Assembly (NCBI GenBank): GCA_964428335.1
Contig: CAYRXW010000004.1
Location: 1 to 64,000 of the forward strand
Source: GW2011-AR15 sp964428335
Lineage (GTDB): Archaea > Nanobdellota > Nanobdellia > Woesearchaeales > GW2011-AR15
Length of the DNA stretch: 64,000 nt
Direction: 5' to 3'
Shown here piece after piece: positions 27,393 to 35,506 of this stretch. A program made the translations under genes and the position numbers. Position 1 is the stretch's first letter; every line of letters begins with the position of its first letter. Below the pieces are notes generated by a model that was given only the letters and a program-made list of their open reading frames with translations, was not told the DNA's origin and did not search any database.

Positions 27393-27412
27393 ATACTACA
27401 AATATGTAGTAT
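27393..27412 (-). promoter_or_regulatory. Operator of toxin-antitoxin unit (perfect inverted repeat)
   Basis: ATACTACA-AATA-TGTAGTAT is a perfect 8-4-8 inverted repeat. It covers the transcription start expected about 26 nt from the TATA box at 27421-27428 and lies 29 nt before the toxin start codon. A further half-site TGTAGT occurs at 27382-27387. The core ACTACA-N4-TGTAGT differs by one base per half from the ACTACT-N4-AGTAGT motif at other promoters in the window. Confidence 0.65.
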
Positions 27413-27498
27413 AAATGACTATATAAATTTATTGCTTTTTTAACTGTCCAATTCATGAAAATGGCAAAACAATCTGTTCTTTTAATACCTCACAGGCA

Positions 27499-27533
27499 AA
27501 TGTCCAGTGAGAATAATGTCCAGTGAAAAAAAG
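27499..27533. repeat. Direct repeat copy A with TGTCCAGTGA units
   Basis: Contains TGTCCAGTGA twice, separated by GAATAA, then an A-rich end. The first 24 nt are identical to 28695-28718, about 1.2 kb away, and the rest is nearly so. The two copies bracket the DHFR-like gene, the truncated PIN gene and the AbrB antitoxin gene. The paired short units resemble internal repeats at insertion-sequence ends, but no transposase is present. Confidence 0.7.
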
Positions 27534-27557
27534 AAATCATTCAGAAAGGAAAAGTAA

Positions 27558-28112
27558 TCATCTCTTTACATTCTTATAATAAAGTACTATTGCACCGCTT
27601 CCAAAAACCTTTGTCTTCTGAAGCTTTAGGTCTATCCTTCTATTTATATCCTTGAATAGAACTAACCCCTTTCCAAGTATAATAGGCTGGATGCATAGCT
27701 GGTATTCATCGACCAGGCCAAGATTAGTTAGTGATGCTATCATGCTCGGGCTGCCTGCGAATATATCTTTTCCTTCCTCTTTTTTTAGCTTTAATATCAG
27801 TTCCTTCCTAAGTTCCCCTTCAAGCCTTGTATTCTTCCATGAAACCTTCTTTAGGGTGCGTGAAAAGACAATCTTCTGGATATTATCTATCAATACTGCA
27901 AAATCATCCGTTGCCTTATTTCCAGTAGGATCCTTGACGACTGAGGGCCAATAAGATTCCATTAGTTGGTATGTCACCCTGCCATAGATGAGCGCACCTG
28001 CTCCCCTCAAAAGATCATTATAATGCTCATGGAGCTCATCATCCGCAATTCCCGCAGTATGATCGCAGAAACCATCCATTGTCATATTCATGGCAGCGAT
28101 AAGCTTTCTCAT
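27558..28112 (-). CDS. Dihydrofolate reductase-like protein (RibD C-terminal family)
   Basis: 184 residues. The start MRKLIAAMNMTMDGF, the GRVTYQLMESYWP block near 46-58 and the GSPSMIASLTNLGLVDEYQL-type segment near 120-140 are those of the RibD C-terminal/DHFR-like reductases (the YwjB/YyaP group). These bind NADPH; the substrate of the stand-alone forms is usually unknown. It lies between direct repeats in a toxin-antitoxin island, which suggests acquisition by transfer. Its own promoter is not obvious. Confidence 0.82.
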   Translation of the reverse strand: MRKLIAAMNMTMDGFCDHTAGIADDELHEHYNDLLRGAGALIYGRVTYQLMESYWPSVVKDPTGNKATDDFAVLIDNIQKIVFSRTLKKVSWKNTRLEGELRKELILKLKKEEGKDIFAGSPSMIASLTNLGLVDEYQLCIQPIILGKGLVLFKDINRRIDLKLQKTKVFGSGAIVLYYKNVKR

Positions 28113-28171
28113 AATACGATACTTAGATTAATGGAAGATATAAAGGTTGTTGTGAAAAATTAGTGAATGTA

Positions 28172-28318
28172 TTACAAGGTGTTATTGATTAGGCCCTTGT
28201 CTTTTGGAAAACAAAAAATTCCAAAAATTACTCCTGCTTTTTGGATTATCTTAAAAGACATGCCCTTCCAAAAAATTGAAGAGACATAAATGTTTGTATC
28301 CAAAACAACATTAACCAT
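28172..28318 (-). pseudogene. Truncated PIN-domain toxin remnant (48 residues)
   Basis: The ATG overlaps the end of the upstream AbrB-type gene, as in VapBC pairs. The product starts VNVVLDTNIYVSSIFWKGM, the first strand of a PIN ribonuclease with the catalytic first Asp, then continues SFKIIQKA and runs out after 48 codons. PIN toxins are usually 120-150 residues, so the other acidic active-site residues are missing. The truncation lies inside the segment bounded by the 27499 and 28695 repeats. Probably a dead toxin with a surviving antitoxin. Confidence 0.72.
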
Positions 28319-28577
28319 TATTCACGCCCCTTCCCTTGTGGATTTTTTTTACTGCATCATCTTCTTTCCAGCCTTTATTTTCCGCAAATTTATTTCCCCA
28401 GTTTGACAGCTTTTCAAAAGCTTCCTTTGCTGTAGGGACTTTTATTTTTTTTAGCACAACTGTATCTTCATCTCCAAAGATGGCAAAATTTGTTCCTATA
28501 TCCAGTCCAAGCTGTTCCCTTAAATTCTTAGGTATGACGATTTGTCCTTTTGATGACATTGTTATGATTTCTGACAT
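28311..28577 (-). CDS. AbrB/SpoVT family antitoxin, VapB-like
   Basis: 88 residues from the ATG at 28577, chosen because a CGGTGA ribosome site precedes it; the longer frame to 28652 runs through the promoter. MSSKGQIVIPKNLREQLGLD is the classic swapped-hairpin AbrB motif. A GDEDTVVLKK strand follows, then a tail that would grip a PIN toxin. The gene downstream, overlapping by 8 nt, is only a PIN fragment, so this antitoxin is probably orphaned. It may still bind DNA. Confidence 0.85.
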   Translation of the reverse strand: MSEIITMSSKGQIVIPKNLREQLGLDIGTNFAIFGDEDTVVLKKIKVPTAKEAFEKLSNWGNKFAENKGWKEDDAVKKIHKGRGVNNG

Positions 28578-28694
28578 TTTGCATTCACCGTAAGAATGTA
28601 AGATATGCTTACTTATAAATATTTTCAAAAAGGGATTATAAGCGCATTTCATTTGATTAACCTGTTTTTGATTTCTTTATAAACATCACGCGAG

Positions 28695-28730
28695 AATGTC
28701 CAGTGAGAATAATGTCCAATGGAAAAAAAG
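28695..28730. repeat. Direct repeat copy B with TGTCCAGTGA units
   Basis: The same unit as at 27499 in the same orientation: TGTCCAGTGA, GAATAA, then a diverged second unit TGTCCAATGG and an A-run. A third partial unit TCCAGTGA follows at 28731-28738. Together the copies bound about 1.2 kb. Confidence 0.7.
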
Positions 28731-28771
28731 TCCAGTGAATAGAAGAAAATAACAGGAAAAAAATAATACTA

Positions 28772-29245
28772 TTAATTCAGATAGATTATCTTATTATAGA
28801 TAGGCTTTGTAAGATTGGCATTGCTGATATATACCCTGCAACCCATCTCACTACCTTTTGATTTTAGTGATTCTTCAAGATTCCTTATAATATTTTCATC
28901 CCTTATGGCTCTCCCCCTTACAAGCCTTAAGTCTTCTTGTGTGGGCTCTCCATCCTCGTATAAAATTCTTCCTATAGCCGGCATGTAAACATTGTTCATC
29001 TCGTTTAGTATATCAATAAGGCCATTACTACGAGGTTCAACTCTTTCTGAAGCAAATTCTGTAACCTTATGTCCCAGGTAATCATCCAGGAATAATTCAG
29101 GCCTTTGTGAACTTCCTATTAATATCTTCTCCTGAGCATACCACTCCAAACTCTCATCCAAAGCAACATGGTAAAGATACCTTTTCCCTTCAAAAAGAGC
29201 ACATATGAATAAATACGGAGGAGGAAGTGTAGTTGGTTCTGCCAT
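28772..29245 (-). CDS. Hypothetical protein, paralogue of the gene at 26069
   Basis: 157 residues, soluble and not recognised. It shares FICALFEGKRYLYHV...WYAQEKI and the later RVYISNANL-P block with the 26069-26671 product, but is shorter by about 45 residues at the C-terminus. A weak TATA-like element lies upstream. Together with its paralogue it flanks the toxin-antitoxin/DHFR island, which may have inserted between tandem copies. Confidence 0.72.
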   Translation of the reverse strand: MAEPTTLPPPYLFICALFEGKRYLYHVALDESLEWYAQEKILIGSSQRPELFLDDYLGHKVTEFASERVEPRSNGLIDILNEMNNVYMPAIGRILYEDGEPTQEDLRLVRGRAIRDENIIRNLEESLKSKGSEMGCRVYISNANLTKPIYNKIIYLN

Positions 29246-29392
29246 TAAACTGGGAGAAAGCTGCGTATATATAAAGATTGATGATGCTAGATTTGATTCT
29301 TTTTGTAATCCTTAATGACTTGTTTATAGAGGGAGACGTATTTTTTGGATTTCATGAAAAAAAATTAAAGCTGCAACATCATTTATATCATC

Positions 29393-29752
29393 ATGGAAAA
29401 GAACCTTATTGAACTCCTTGAATATCTTGAGAAAAGATTCCCTACCCCAACATCCAGGCAAGATTTGGAAAAAGAGGGATTTAACCCAACACTCCTTGAT
29501 GAAACATTTAAACATGGGATAATAAGCTGCCCTCATAACATGGATGACCAAAAGCACAAATTTAATTTTGATAAAAGCATTCCAGTAGTCCTAAACGATA
29601 AAGGCATGATGATGCTTGGACAGGCCAAATTGGATAGTTCAATAAGAAGGTTTGATAAAAGCAGCGAAAAGACAGCCAAGATTATGATATGGCTAAGTGT
29701 TGCTATGCTTATACTTAGTTTGGTAACAATCGGATTAATGATAGTTGGATAA
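29393..29752 (+). CDS. Small protein with winged-helix-like N-terminus and C-terminal membrane segment
   Basis: 119 residues. The first 75 look like a winged-helix fold (LLEYLEKRFPTPTSRQDLEK, then a GF-PTLLDETFKHG turn and a VVLNDKGMMML wing). A final hydrophobic segment near 98-117 makes it tail-anchored. No family name can be given. The ATG lies about 29 nt after an AAATTAAAG element, consistent with a leaderless message. The minus-strand frame over the same region is a shadow. Confidence 0.65.
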   Translation: MEKNLIELLEYLEKRFPTPTSRQDLEKEGFNPTLLDETFKHGIISCPHNMDDQKHKFNFDKSIPVVLNDKGMMMLGQAKLDSSIRRFDKSSEKTAKIMIWLSVAMLILSLVTIGLMIVG

Positions 29753-29794
29753 AATTACTTACTTTTAAATATAAATATAGAACTCATATATAGG

Positions 29795-30556
29795 ATGACA
29801 AAAGTAAATAAAGAACCCTTTGTAAGCATTATTCTGCCAACTTACAATGGTGAACATTTAGAGTTCTCGGTAAATTCAGTAATCAATCAATCTTATAAGA
29901 ATTGGGAACTAATAATAATTGATGATGGATCAAATTTAACTTTTAAAAATAAAATTTCTCGAATGCAGAAATTAGATTCTAGAATTAAAGTAATAACAAA
30001 CAAAACTAACATGAAACTTATAAAATCTTTGAATGTTGGACTTGAAGCAGCTAAAGGTAAATATATTGCTAGAATAGATGACGATGATATATGGACAGAT
30101 GAAAAAAAATTAGAATATCAGATAAAATTTCTTGAAGACAATACTGAATATGGTATCGTTGGCTGCAATGCGCAGAAGTTTGGTGAAAAAAAAAATGAAT
30201 ATATTGTTGCAGAAACAGATTTAGATATTAGAAAAAATATTCTTGTTAAAAATCAATTTATCCATTCTGCAATAGTATTTAGGAAAGAAAAATGGAAATA
30301 TGATTACAATTCTGAACTTGTTGAAGATTATGATTTATGGTTAAGAATCCTCCTTAAAATGAAAGGCTACAATATACAAAAAAAGATGGTTAGATATTAT
30401 GCTAGATCTAAATCCTTATCAAAAAAGTACAAATATGTCCAAATTATGAATTCATTAAAACTTTCAATAAATTATTCAAAATATAGTTGCTTTCAAAATA
30501 GAGCTTTTCAACTAATAAGAGCAATTATCTCAAATTTAATTAGAATTGTAAGATAA
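29795..30556 (+). CDS. Family 2 glycosyltransferase
   Basis: 253 residues with the GT2 opening VSIILPTYNGEHLEFSVNSV, an IIDDGSN nucleotide-sugar site, ARIDDDDIW as the DxD metal site, and EDYDLWLR late in the catalytic domain. It transfers a sugar from a nucleotide donor, probably for surface glycan synthesis. A TTTTAAATATAA box lies 26 nt before the ATG. It converges with the GT-C-like gene, overlapping its 3' end by 21 nt. Strongly AT-rich codons, unlike genes outside 29.8-34 kb. Confidence 0.92.
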   Translation: MTKVNKEPFVSIILPTYNGEHLEFSVNSVINQSYKNWELIIIDDGSNLTFKNKISRMQKLDSRIKVITNKTNMKLIKSLNVGLEAAKGKYIARIDDDDIWTDEKKLEYQIKFLEDNTEYGIVGCNAQKFGEKKNEYIVAETDLDIRKNILVKNQFIHSAIVFRKEKWKYDYNSELVEDYDLWLRILLKMKGYNIQKKMVRYYARSKSLSKKYKYVQIMNSLKLSINYSKYSCFQNRAFQLIRAIISNLIRIVR

Positions 30557-32173
30557 TACATAAAATTGCATTTGTTTTCTTTTAAATTCTAACTCCATTT
30601 TGGTTAAATTAAAATCTTTTGAAAAAGTATCAAAATACAGTTTATCTTCGCTATAAAAGCTATAACCTAAAGAATAGGGTAGTATTACTTTGTAATCATC
30701 GTTTAGTAATTTTATAATTAAAGATTTCATTTGTAAATAAGACTCATTATTTAAATTAGTAACATAAATTAGATTTTTTATTTCAGGATAAAAAACTTCT
30801 ACAGAAACTATATCTGGAGTTATAACTATAGTTTTTGAAACATTAAACATTGTAGAATTTAAATTTTGAGTTTTAAAAGAATGCAAATTTTGTTCATACT
30901 CTGTTTGATATTTTAAATTGCCATTAGTACTAATATAACTTTTTGAAGCATTAACAAAAAGAATTAAAATTAAAAAACCAAAAACAATTATATTATGTTT
31001 AGAAATATTTAATTTAGAAAACATTATTAAAACTAATAGGTTGAATAAAAAAGTTATCGGAATTAAATATCTAAAAACATTGCTTTCTGCAATAACTTTA
31101 CCATAACCAAAAAGATTCTGTGCAATAATAGAATAATAAGCCATATTTATAAGTATTACAAATATAAATATTATTATTAACCACTTTATTTTAGGATTTA
31201 AATTTTTTAAAAAAAGTAAAACTAAGGTTGAAAAAGATATCAATATTAAGGGATAATAAAATATGTGATAATACCTTACTAACATAATGAAATTAGTTGG
31301 AAAATTCTTTGCTATATCTTCAAATTTAGTCAAATACAATTGTAAGAAAGGTTTAGAAACAGAATTTGTTCCTGGCTGGTATGCAATATTTAAATATGCT
31401 GGTGAAATAGGAGAATTAAATAAAACAAATGTTGAGAGAATATTTAAAAAAATAAACAAAAGAAAAAAAATAGAGATTTCCTTTAGAATAAAGTTATATT
31501 GTTTTTTTTTCACAATCAAACTATAAAAAATAAGCATAGGAATAAAAAATAGATATGTGATTCTTAACCACATAGATACTCCAAGAAAAACATAAGACAA
31601 AAAGAGATTATCGTTTAACAAAGAATAAATACACATTTCAAAAAAAAGTAAACTAATTAAGAAATCAAGAGGAAATGTAGAAACAAATATTATTGAAGGT
31701 GTAATAACAAAAGTCCAAGTTAATAAAAATGAAAATCCTACTTGATTTTTTTGAGTTAATAATTGAAAAAGTTTAATATTAATAATCCAAGCAAGTATGA
31801 TAACTATTATTAAAAGTAAAAAATTTTGATAAAGAAAAAAGGATTTAAATTGTTCATTAGTTAAAAAAAATGCTTGAATTGAATAAAAGTAAATTGGACC
31901 AGATAAAGAATTAATATAAAGTTTGTCATCTTTTCCAAAAACACTTATTCCTCTTGGATAAGAAAATAGAGTGGTGTTATAATCATGGTTTAACCCAATA
32001 TTAATTTGTGCGTTGCCATTAGTTATTACAGAATCAATAAAATAATAATACCTCATTTCATCAGTGCTTAGAGCAAGTATTTTTGGAATAAATGCATTTA
32101 CAAAAAAGAATAGGTATAAAGCAAATAAAATTAAAATTGATGCAATTACAATTATTTTTTTTGTTTTTTTCAT
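30536..32173 (-). CDS. Multi-spanning membrane protein, possible GT-C glycosyltransferase
   Basis: 545 residues with about 11 hydrophobic segments, a first loop of polar residues near 30-90 and a soluble C-terminal part of about 110 residues, the general plan of GT-C enzymes such as oligosaccharyl- or mannosyltransferases. No clear D-x-D is visible, so the assignment rests on topology and on its position among glycosyltransferase genes. Very AT-rich. It lies 1 nt after the GT4 gene, so it is probably in the same operon. Confidence 0.55.
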   Translation of the reverse strand: MKKTKKIIVIASILILFALYLFFFVNAFIPKILALSTDEMRYYYFIDSVITNGNAQINIGLNHDYNTTLFSYPRGISVFGKDDKLYINSLSGPIYFYSIQAFFLTNEQFKSFFLYQNFLLLIIVIILAWIINIKLFQLLTQKNQVGFSFLLTWTFVITPSIIFVSTFPLDFLISLLFFEMCIYSLLNDNLFLSYVFLGVSMWLRITYLFFIPMLIFYSLIVKKKQYNFILKEISIFFLLFIFLNILSTFVLFNSPISPAYLNIAYQPGTNSVSKPFLQLYLTKFEDIAKNFPTNFIMLVRYYHIFYYPLILISFSTLVLLFLKNLNPKIKWLIIIFIFVILINMAYYSIIAQNLFGYGKVIAESNVFRYLIPITFLFNLLVLIMFSKLNISKHNIIVFGFLILILFVNASKSYISTNGNLKYQTEYEQNLHSFKTQNLNSTMFNVSKTIVITPDIVSVEVFYPEIKNLIYVTNLNNESYLQMKSLIIKLLNDDYKVILPYSLGYSFYSEDKLYFDTFSKDFNLTKMELEFKRKQMQFYVLSYNSN

Positions 32174-32174
32174 T

Positions 32175-33227
32175 TTACTTCATGGATATAGTTTTGATTA
32201 AATTATGTAACTTTTTTTGATGCTCAAAAATAGAATAAGTGTTACTTAGTTTTTTAACCTTATTATAAATTTTAAATTTAAATTGTGGCAAATTCAATAT
32301 TATATTATCAAGTTTTTTTATGCATTCAGAATAAGTTTCAAAAATGTAATTAGTGTCATTTAAAATTATTTTTGCATCTCCAGTGTTTCTAAATAAAGGT
32401 ACTACACCATTCTCCATTGATTCAAATAATATATTCGGTGAGTTTTCAAGGTAAGAAGTACTAAGTAATATATCTGTATTAGAAAAATATTGCTTTACTT
32501 TTTTTTTATTAGTTATTTCACCTAAAAAAATGGCATTATGGAAATGATATTTTTTATGAAATCCTAAAATAGTAAATTTGATTTTTGAATTATATTTATA
32601 ATAATTTATAATTTTTAATAACTCATCAATACCTTTAAAAGGATCATTTCTAGAAACAAATAATATATTTACTTTATTTGTTTCTTTGGATATAGAATTA
32701 GCATTTTTTTGTTTACTTGAAGTTCTACCATTTGGAAAATAATATTTATTATTATGCTTTATTGTTGAATATAAATTATTTGAAATGCATACTATTGCAT
32801 CTGAACGTTTAATTCGATAATAATCTAAAGGTACTAATAATAAATGAATTAATTTTAATATTAAAATTTGAAAAGACATTTTTTTAACCAATACATATTG
32901 CTTGTGGGTAGCATGAAATATAGATATAACTGAATCAAATTTTTTTGGAATAAATGAAGAATAATTTGTAAAAATTATCGTATTATTTTCACTAATATTT
33001 TTTAATACAAAATAGGTTTTAAAGAAAAAAAATATTTCTTTAAATGGCCAAAAATTAAGGTAAATTGGAACTTTAATTTGAATACTATTAGCATTGAAAA
33101 TTTTATCTCTAGAAATAATTGTTATATTATATTTTTGACTCAAATAGGGATATATATTTCGAACATATGTACCTATTCCACCAGTATACCACGTATTTAA
33201 AACAATGATTAAGTTGATTTTTTTCAT
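32175..33227 (-). CDS. Family 4 (GT-B fold) glycosyltransferase
   Basis: About 350 residues from the ATG at 33227, which overlaps the TGA of the preceding GT2 gene (ATGA). N-terminal NTWYTGGIGTYVRNIYP is the acceptor-side Gly loop, ILFVSRNDPFKGIDELL the donor-side strand, and ENSPNILFESMENGVVP the E-x7-E nucleotide-sugar motif. It probably adds a sugar to a lipid-linked surface glycan. AT-rich like its neighbours. Confidence 0.9.
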   Translation of the reverse strand: MKKINLIIVLNTWYTGGIGTYVRNIYPYLSQKYNITIISRDKIFNANSIQIKVPIYLNFWPFKEIFFFFKTYFVLKNISENNTIIFTNYSSFIPKKFDSVISIFHATHKQYVLVKKMSFQILILKLIHLLLVPLDYYRIKRSDAIVCISNNLYSTIKHNNKYYFPNGRTSSKQKNANSISKETNKVNILFVSRNDPFKGIDELLKIINYYKYNSKIKFTILGFHKKYHFHNAIFLGEITNKKKVKQYFSNTDILLSTSYLENSPNILFESMENGVVPLFRNTGDAKIILNDTNYIFETYSECIKKLDNIILNLPQFKFKIYNKVKKLSNTYSIFEHQKKLHNLIKTISMK

Positions 33228-34066
33228 CTTCCCCATATATATCCAACACCCTGCCAAAAATATTGATTAATCATCATAAATATAACACCCGGTAAATGAA
33301 AAATATGTTTCTCTGCTATTTTTTTAAGTATTCTTATTGATGAAGAAACCCTATTAGTTAATTTTTTCTTAGCTTTTGATTGCTTTAGAAATTGCTTTGC
33401 AGATTTTCCTCTAAGAACATTCCATTTAATAAAGTTCAGATATCCTTTTCTTGCTTCATGATATATTGTTGCTTCTTTTTGGTATAATATCTTAATATTT
33501 TTTGAAATAAGTTTATCAGCCAAATTAACATCCTCATTTCCTGATTTCATAGAATTATCAAAATTTCCACAGTCATTTAGAACTTTTTTATTAATCGCTA
33601 AATTCCCAGAACATAAATGATCTGTATATGGTGGATTTTTCAAAGGCCACATAATTTCAAATCCTACTGCTCCACCACCGGGAAAACCAAGTAAACTAAT
33701 ACAATCAGTAAAATATCCTTGCCCTAATTTTATGCTAACTCCAGCAGTTACAACTTTTTCTTTTTTATCAATAATTGGTTTTGTAATAATATCAAGCCAT
33801 CTTTCATTCATAGGCAGTTCATCATCATCAATAAAAACAATGATGTCTCCTTTTGATTTCTTGATTCCTACATTCCTATAATAAGCAAAGCCTTTTTTTG
33901 GCTTTTCAGAATAAATTTTTATTTTATCAGTAGTAGGTAATTTTTTTAATTTAACCTGAGGAATTAATATTATTTCAAAAGAAGATCCTGTTTTTTGCTT
34001 TAACAAATTATCAATTAAAGGGTACAGGCTTTCTCTTCCCAAAGTTGGGATAATTATAGAAATCAT
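33224..34066 (-). CDS. Family 2 glycosyltransferase
   Basis: 280 residues. ISIIIPTLGRESLYPLID starts the Rossmann-like domain, IVFIDDDELP supplies the DxD metal site and SGNEDVNLADKLI the late acidic base motif. A hydrophobic C-terminal stretch near 255-275 may sit on the membrane. It overlaps the upstream GT2 gene by 4 nt and the downstream GT4 gene by 4 nt, so the block is translationally coupled. Base composition shifts to very AT-rich from this gene onward. Confidence 0.9.
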   Translation of the reverse strand: MISIIIPTLGRESLYPLIDNLLKQKTGSSFEIILIPQVKLKKLPTTDKIKIYSEKPKKGFAYYRNVGIKKSKGDIIVFIDDDELPMNERWLDIITKPIIDKKEKVVTAGVSIKLGQGYFTDCISLLGFPGGGAVGFEIMWPLKNPPYTDHLCSGNLAINKKVLNDCGNFDNSMKSGNEDVNLADKLISKNIKILYQKEATIYHEARKGYLNFIKWNVLRGKSAKQFLKQSKAKKKLTNRVSSSIRILKKIAEKHIFHLPGVIFMMINQYFWQGVGYIWGR

Positions 34067-35004
34067 CTTCTCCCATACATCTCCTTCTTCTTCAAATACA
34101 ACTGCTCTTCCATAAGCCTTCTATTCGTCCCAAGCAGTTCTGCCAGAATTCCAAGCGTGAACATAAGCCCACTAATGATATAGAGAATAGCAGCAAGTAT
34201 CAATGATTGGATGTGTCCTCCTCCATTGCCTTGCAGATAGTAAAATATGAATCTTGATGAAACAACCAATGCAGGAATAAACGTAACCAAAGCCAAACTC
34301 ATAAACGTCTTAAATGGCTCATAAACAACATAGCATCTTAAGACATTCACAGCTGATTTAATCATATGTTCAAAGATATTCTTAAATAATCTTGATTTTC
34401 TTGTAGGCGCATTTGTCCTTATCTTTATTGATTCAATCTTAAGTCCTTTCTTGGAAGCCTGAACAATTGTATCCAAAACATAAGAAAACTTAGTCGTAAT
34501 ATTTAGTTTCAATAAAGTCTCTTTTGAATATGCCCTAAATCCAGAAACTGTATCAGGAACTTCACTTCCTGCAATATTTCTTACAATCATATTCCCAAAG
34601 AACTGAAAAGCCCTCTTCAATGGCGAGAAATGCCTAACTTTCCATGGTTCTCTATTTCCAATGACCATATCTGCTTTCCCTTCAAGTATAGGCTTGACTA
34701 ATTCTTTAATATATTCAGAAGGATACTGGTTATCAGCATCAGTATTAACAAAGATATCACAGCCTCTATCTAAGGCAACTTCTACACCTGTTCTAAAAGC
34801 ATTCCCAAGGCCCTGGTTTTTCTTATGCCTAATTAATACACAATGATATTCTCTTGCAATCTCAGTAGTCCTATCTGTACTTCCGTCATCAACAATCTGT
34901 ACCTCAATCTTATCTATCCCATCAATTTTTTTTGGAAGTTCCTTAAGTACAAAACCAAGTGTCTTTTCCTCATTATAGCATGGGATATTGATTACAAGTT
35001 TCAT
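34063..35004 (-). CDS. Polyprenol/dolichol-phosphate glycosyltransferase (GT2, DPM1-like)
   Basis: 313 residues. INIPCYNEEKTLGFVL, VDDGSTDRT, NTDADNQYP (metal site) and VSGFRAYSK are the marks of the dolichol-phosphate mannose/glucose synthase branch; two C-terminal membrane segments near 230-295 anchor it. It loads a sugar on a polyprenyl phosphate carrier for use by GT-C enzymes. It leads the operon, with a TTTATAATT box about 30 nt before the ATG, and overlaps the next GT2 gene by 4 nt. Codon use is typical of the window, unlike the rest of the cluster. Confidence 0.92.
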   Translation of the reverse strand: MKLVINIPCYNEEKTLGFVLKELPKKIDGIDKIEVQIVDDGSTDRTTEIAREYHCVLIRHKKNQGLGNAFRTGVEVALDRGCDIFVNTDADNQYPSEYIKELVKPILEGKADMVIGNREPWKVRHFSPLKRAFQFFGNMIVRNIAGSEVPDTVSGFRAYSKETLLKLNITTKFSYVLDTIVQASKKGLKIESIKIRTNAPTRKSRLFKNIFEHMIKSAVNVLRCYVVYEPFKTFMSLALVTFIPALVVSSRFIFYYLQGNGGGHIQSLILAAILYIISGLMFTLGILAELLGTNRRLMEEQLYLKKKEMYGRR

Positions 35005-35065
35005 ATTACAGCCGTGGGGAATAACACTTTAATTATAAAGGATATCCTACCCTATAAAAGAAGGT

Positions 35066-35096
35066 AATGCATATCTATCTTTAAATGGTTGGTTTA
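35066..35096. repeat. 31-bp direct repeat, copy 1
   Basis: The 31 nt here are identical, in the same orientation, to 35883-35913. The two copies lie about 0.8 kb apart and bracket the RelE-like/wHTH toxin-antitoxin pair exactly, with no other gene between them. The core reads TATCTTTAAATGG. They may mark insertion of the module, or be a reused promoter-like element. Confidence 0.85.
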
Positions 35097-35137
35097 TAAG
35101 GGAAAATAAAATCAGGCATATAAAAAAACTTAAAAAA

Positions 35138-35506
35138 TTATTTTTTCCTATATCCAAAAATCTTATTATAAGTATCATGGTCCATATATTCCAGGATAAA
35201 TGCAATAACTTTGACTTCTTCTCCGATTAAAGTATATAATAGCCTCCAGTATCCCACAAGTTCAACCCTAAGTATCTTATCTGTACCGTATTTATTGAAA
35301 GTCTGTTTTGAAATATATTTTCTTGGTATAAGGTCGCCAAAATAAGGATTAGCCTTGATATTAGTTAAGGCATTGTTAATTGAACTTAAAAGCTGCTGGT
35401 ATGTTGGCTTTTTCTTTGAATTTTTTCCTTGAATAACAAAATCCTGCAGTTCTTTATATTCCTTATAAGCATCATCATCAAAGCGTATCTCAACTTGCTT
35501 ATTCAT
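35138..35506 (-). CDS. RelE/ParE-superfamily toxin
   Basis: 122 residues. The C-terminal half has the RelE-fold order: an ILRVELVGYWRLLYTL strand pair, then VKVIAFILEYMDHDTYNKIF with basic residues after it. The mid-part IKANPYFGDLIPRKYI carries the conserved N-P loop. These toxins act as ribosome-dependent mRNA interferases or gyrase poisons; which applies here is unknown. Its start overlaps the stop of the wHTH antitoxin gene by 4 nt. Flanked by 31-bp direct repeats. Confidence 0.8.
   Translation of the reverse strand: MNKQVEIRFDDDAYKEYKELQDFVIQGKNSKKKPTYQQLLSSINNALTNIKANPYFGDLIPRKYISKQTFNKYGTDKILRVELVGYWRLLYTLIGEEVKVIAFILEYMDHDTYNKIFGYRKK

Noticed and set aside
27499..28738. CRISPR-like spacing of TGTCCAGTGA units
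   Set aside because: Only two or three units per site, with no spacers of regular length and no cas genes, so not a CRISPR array.
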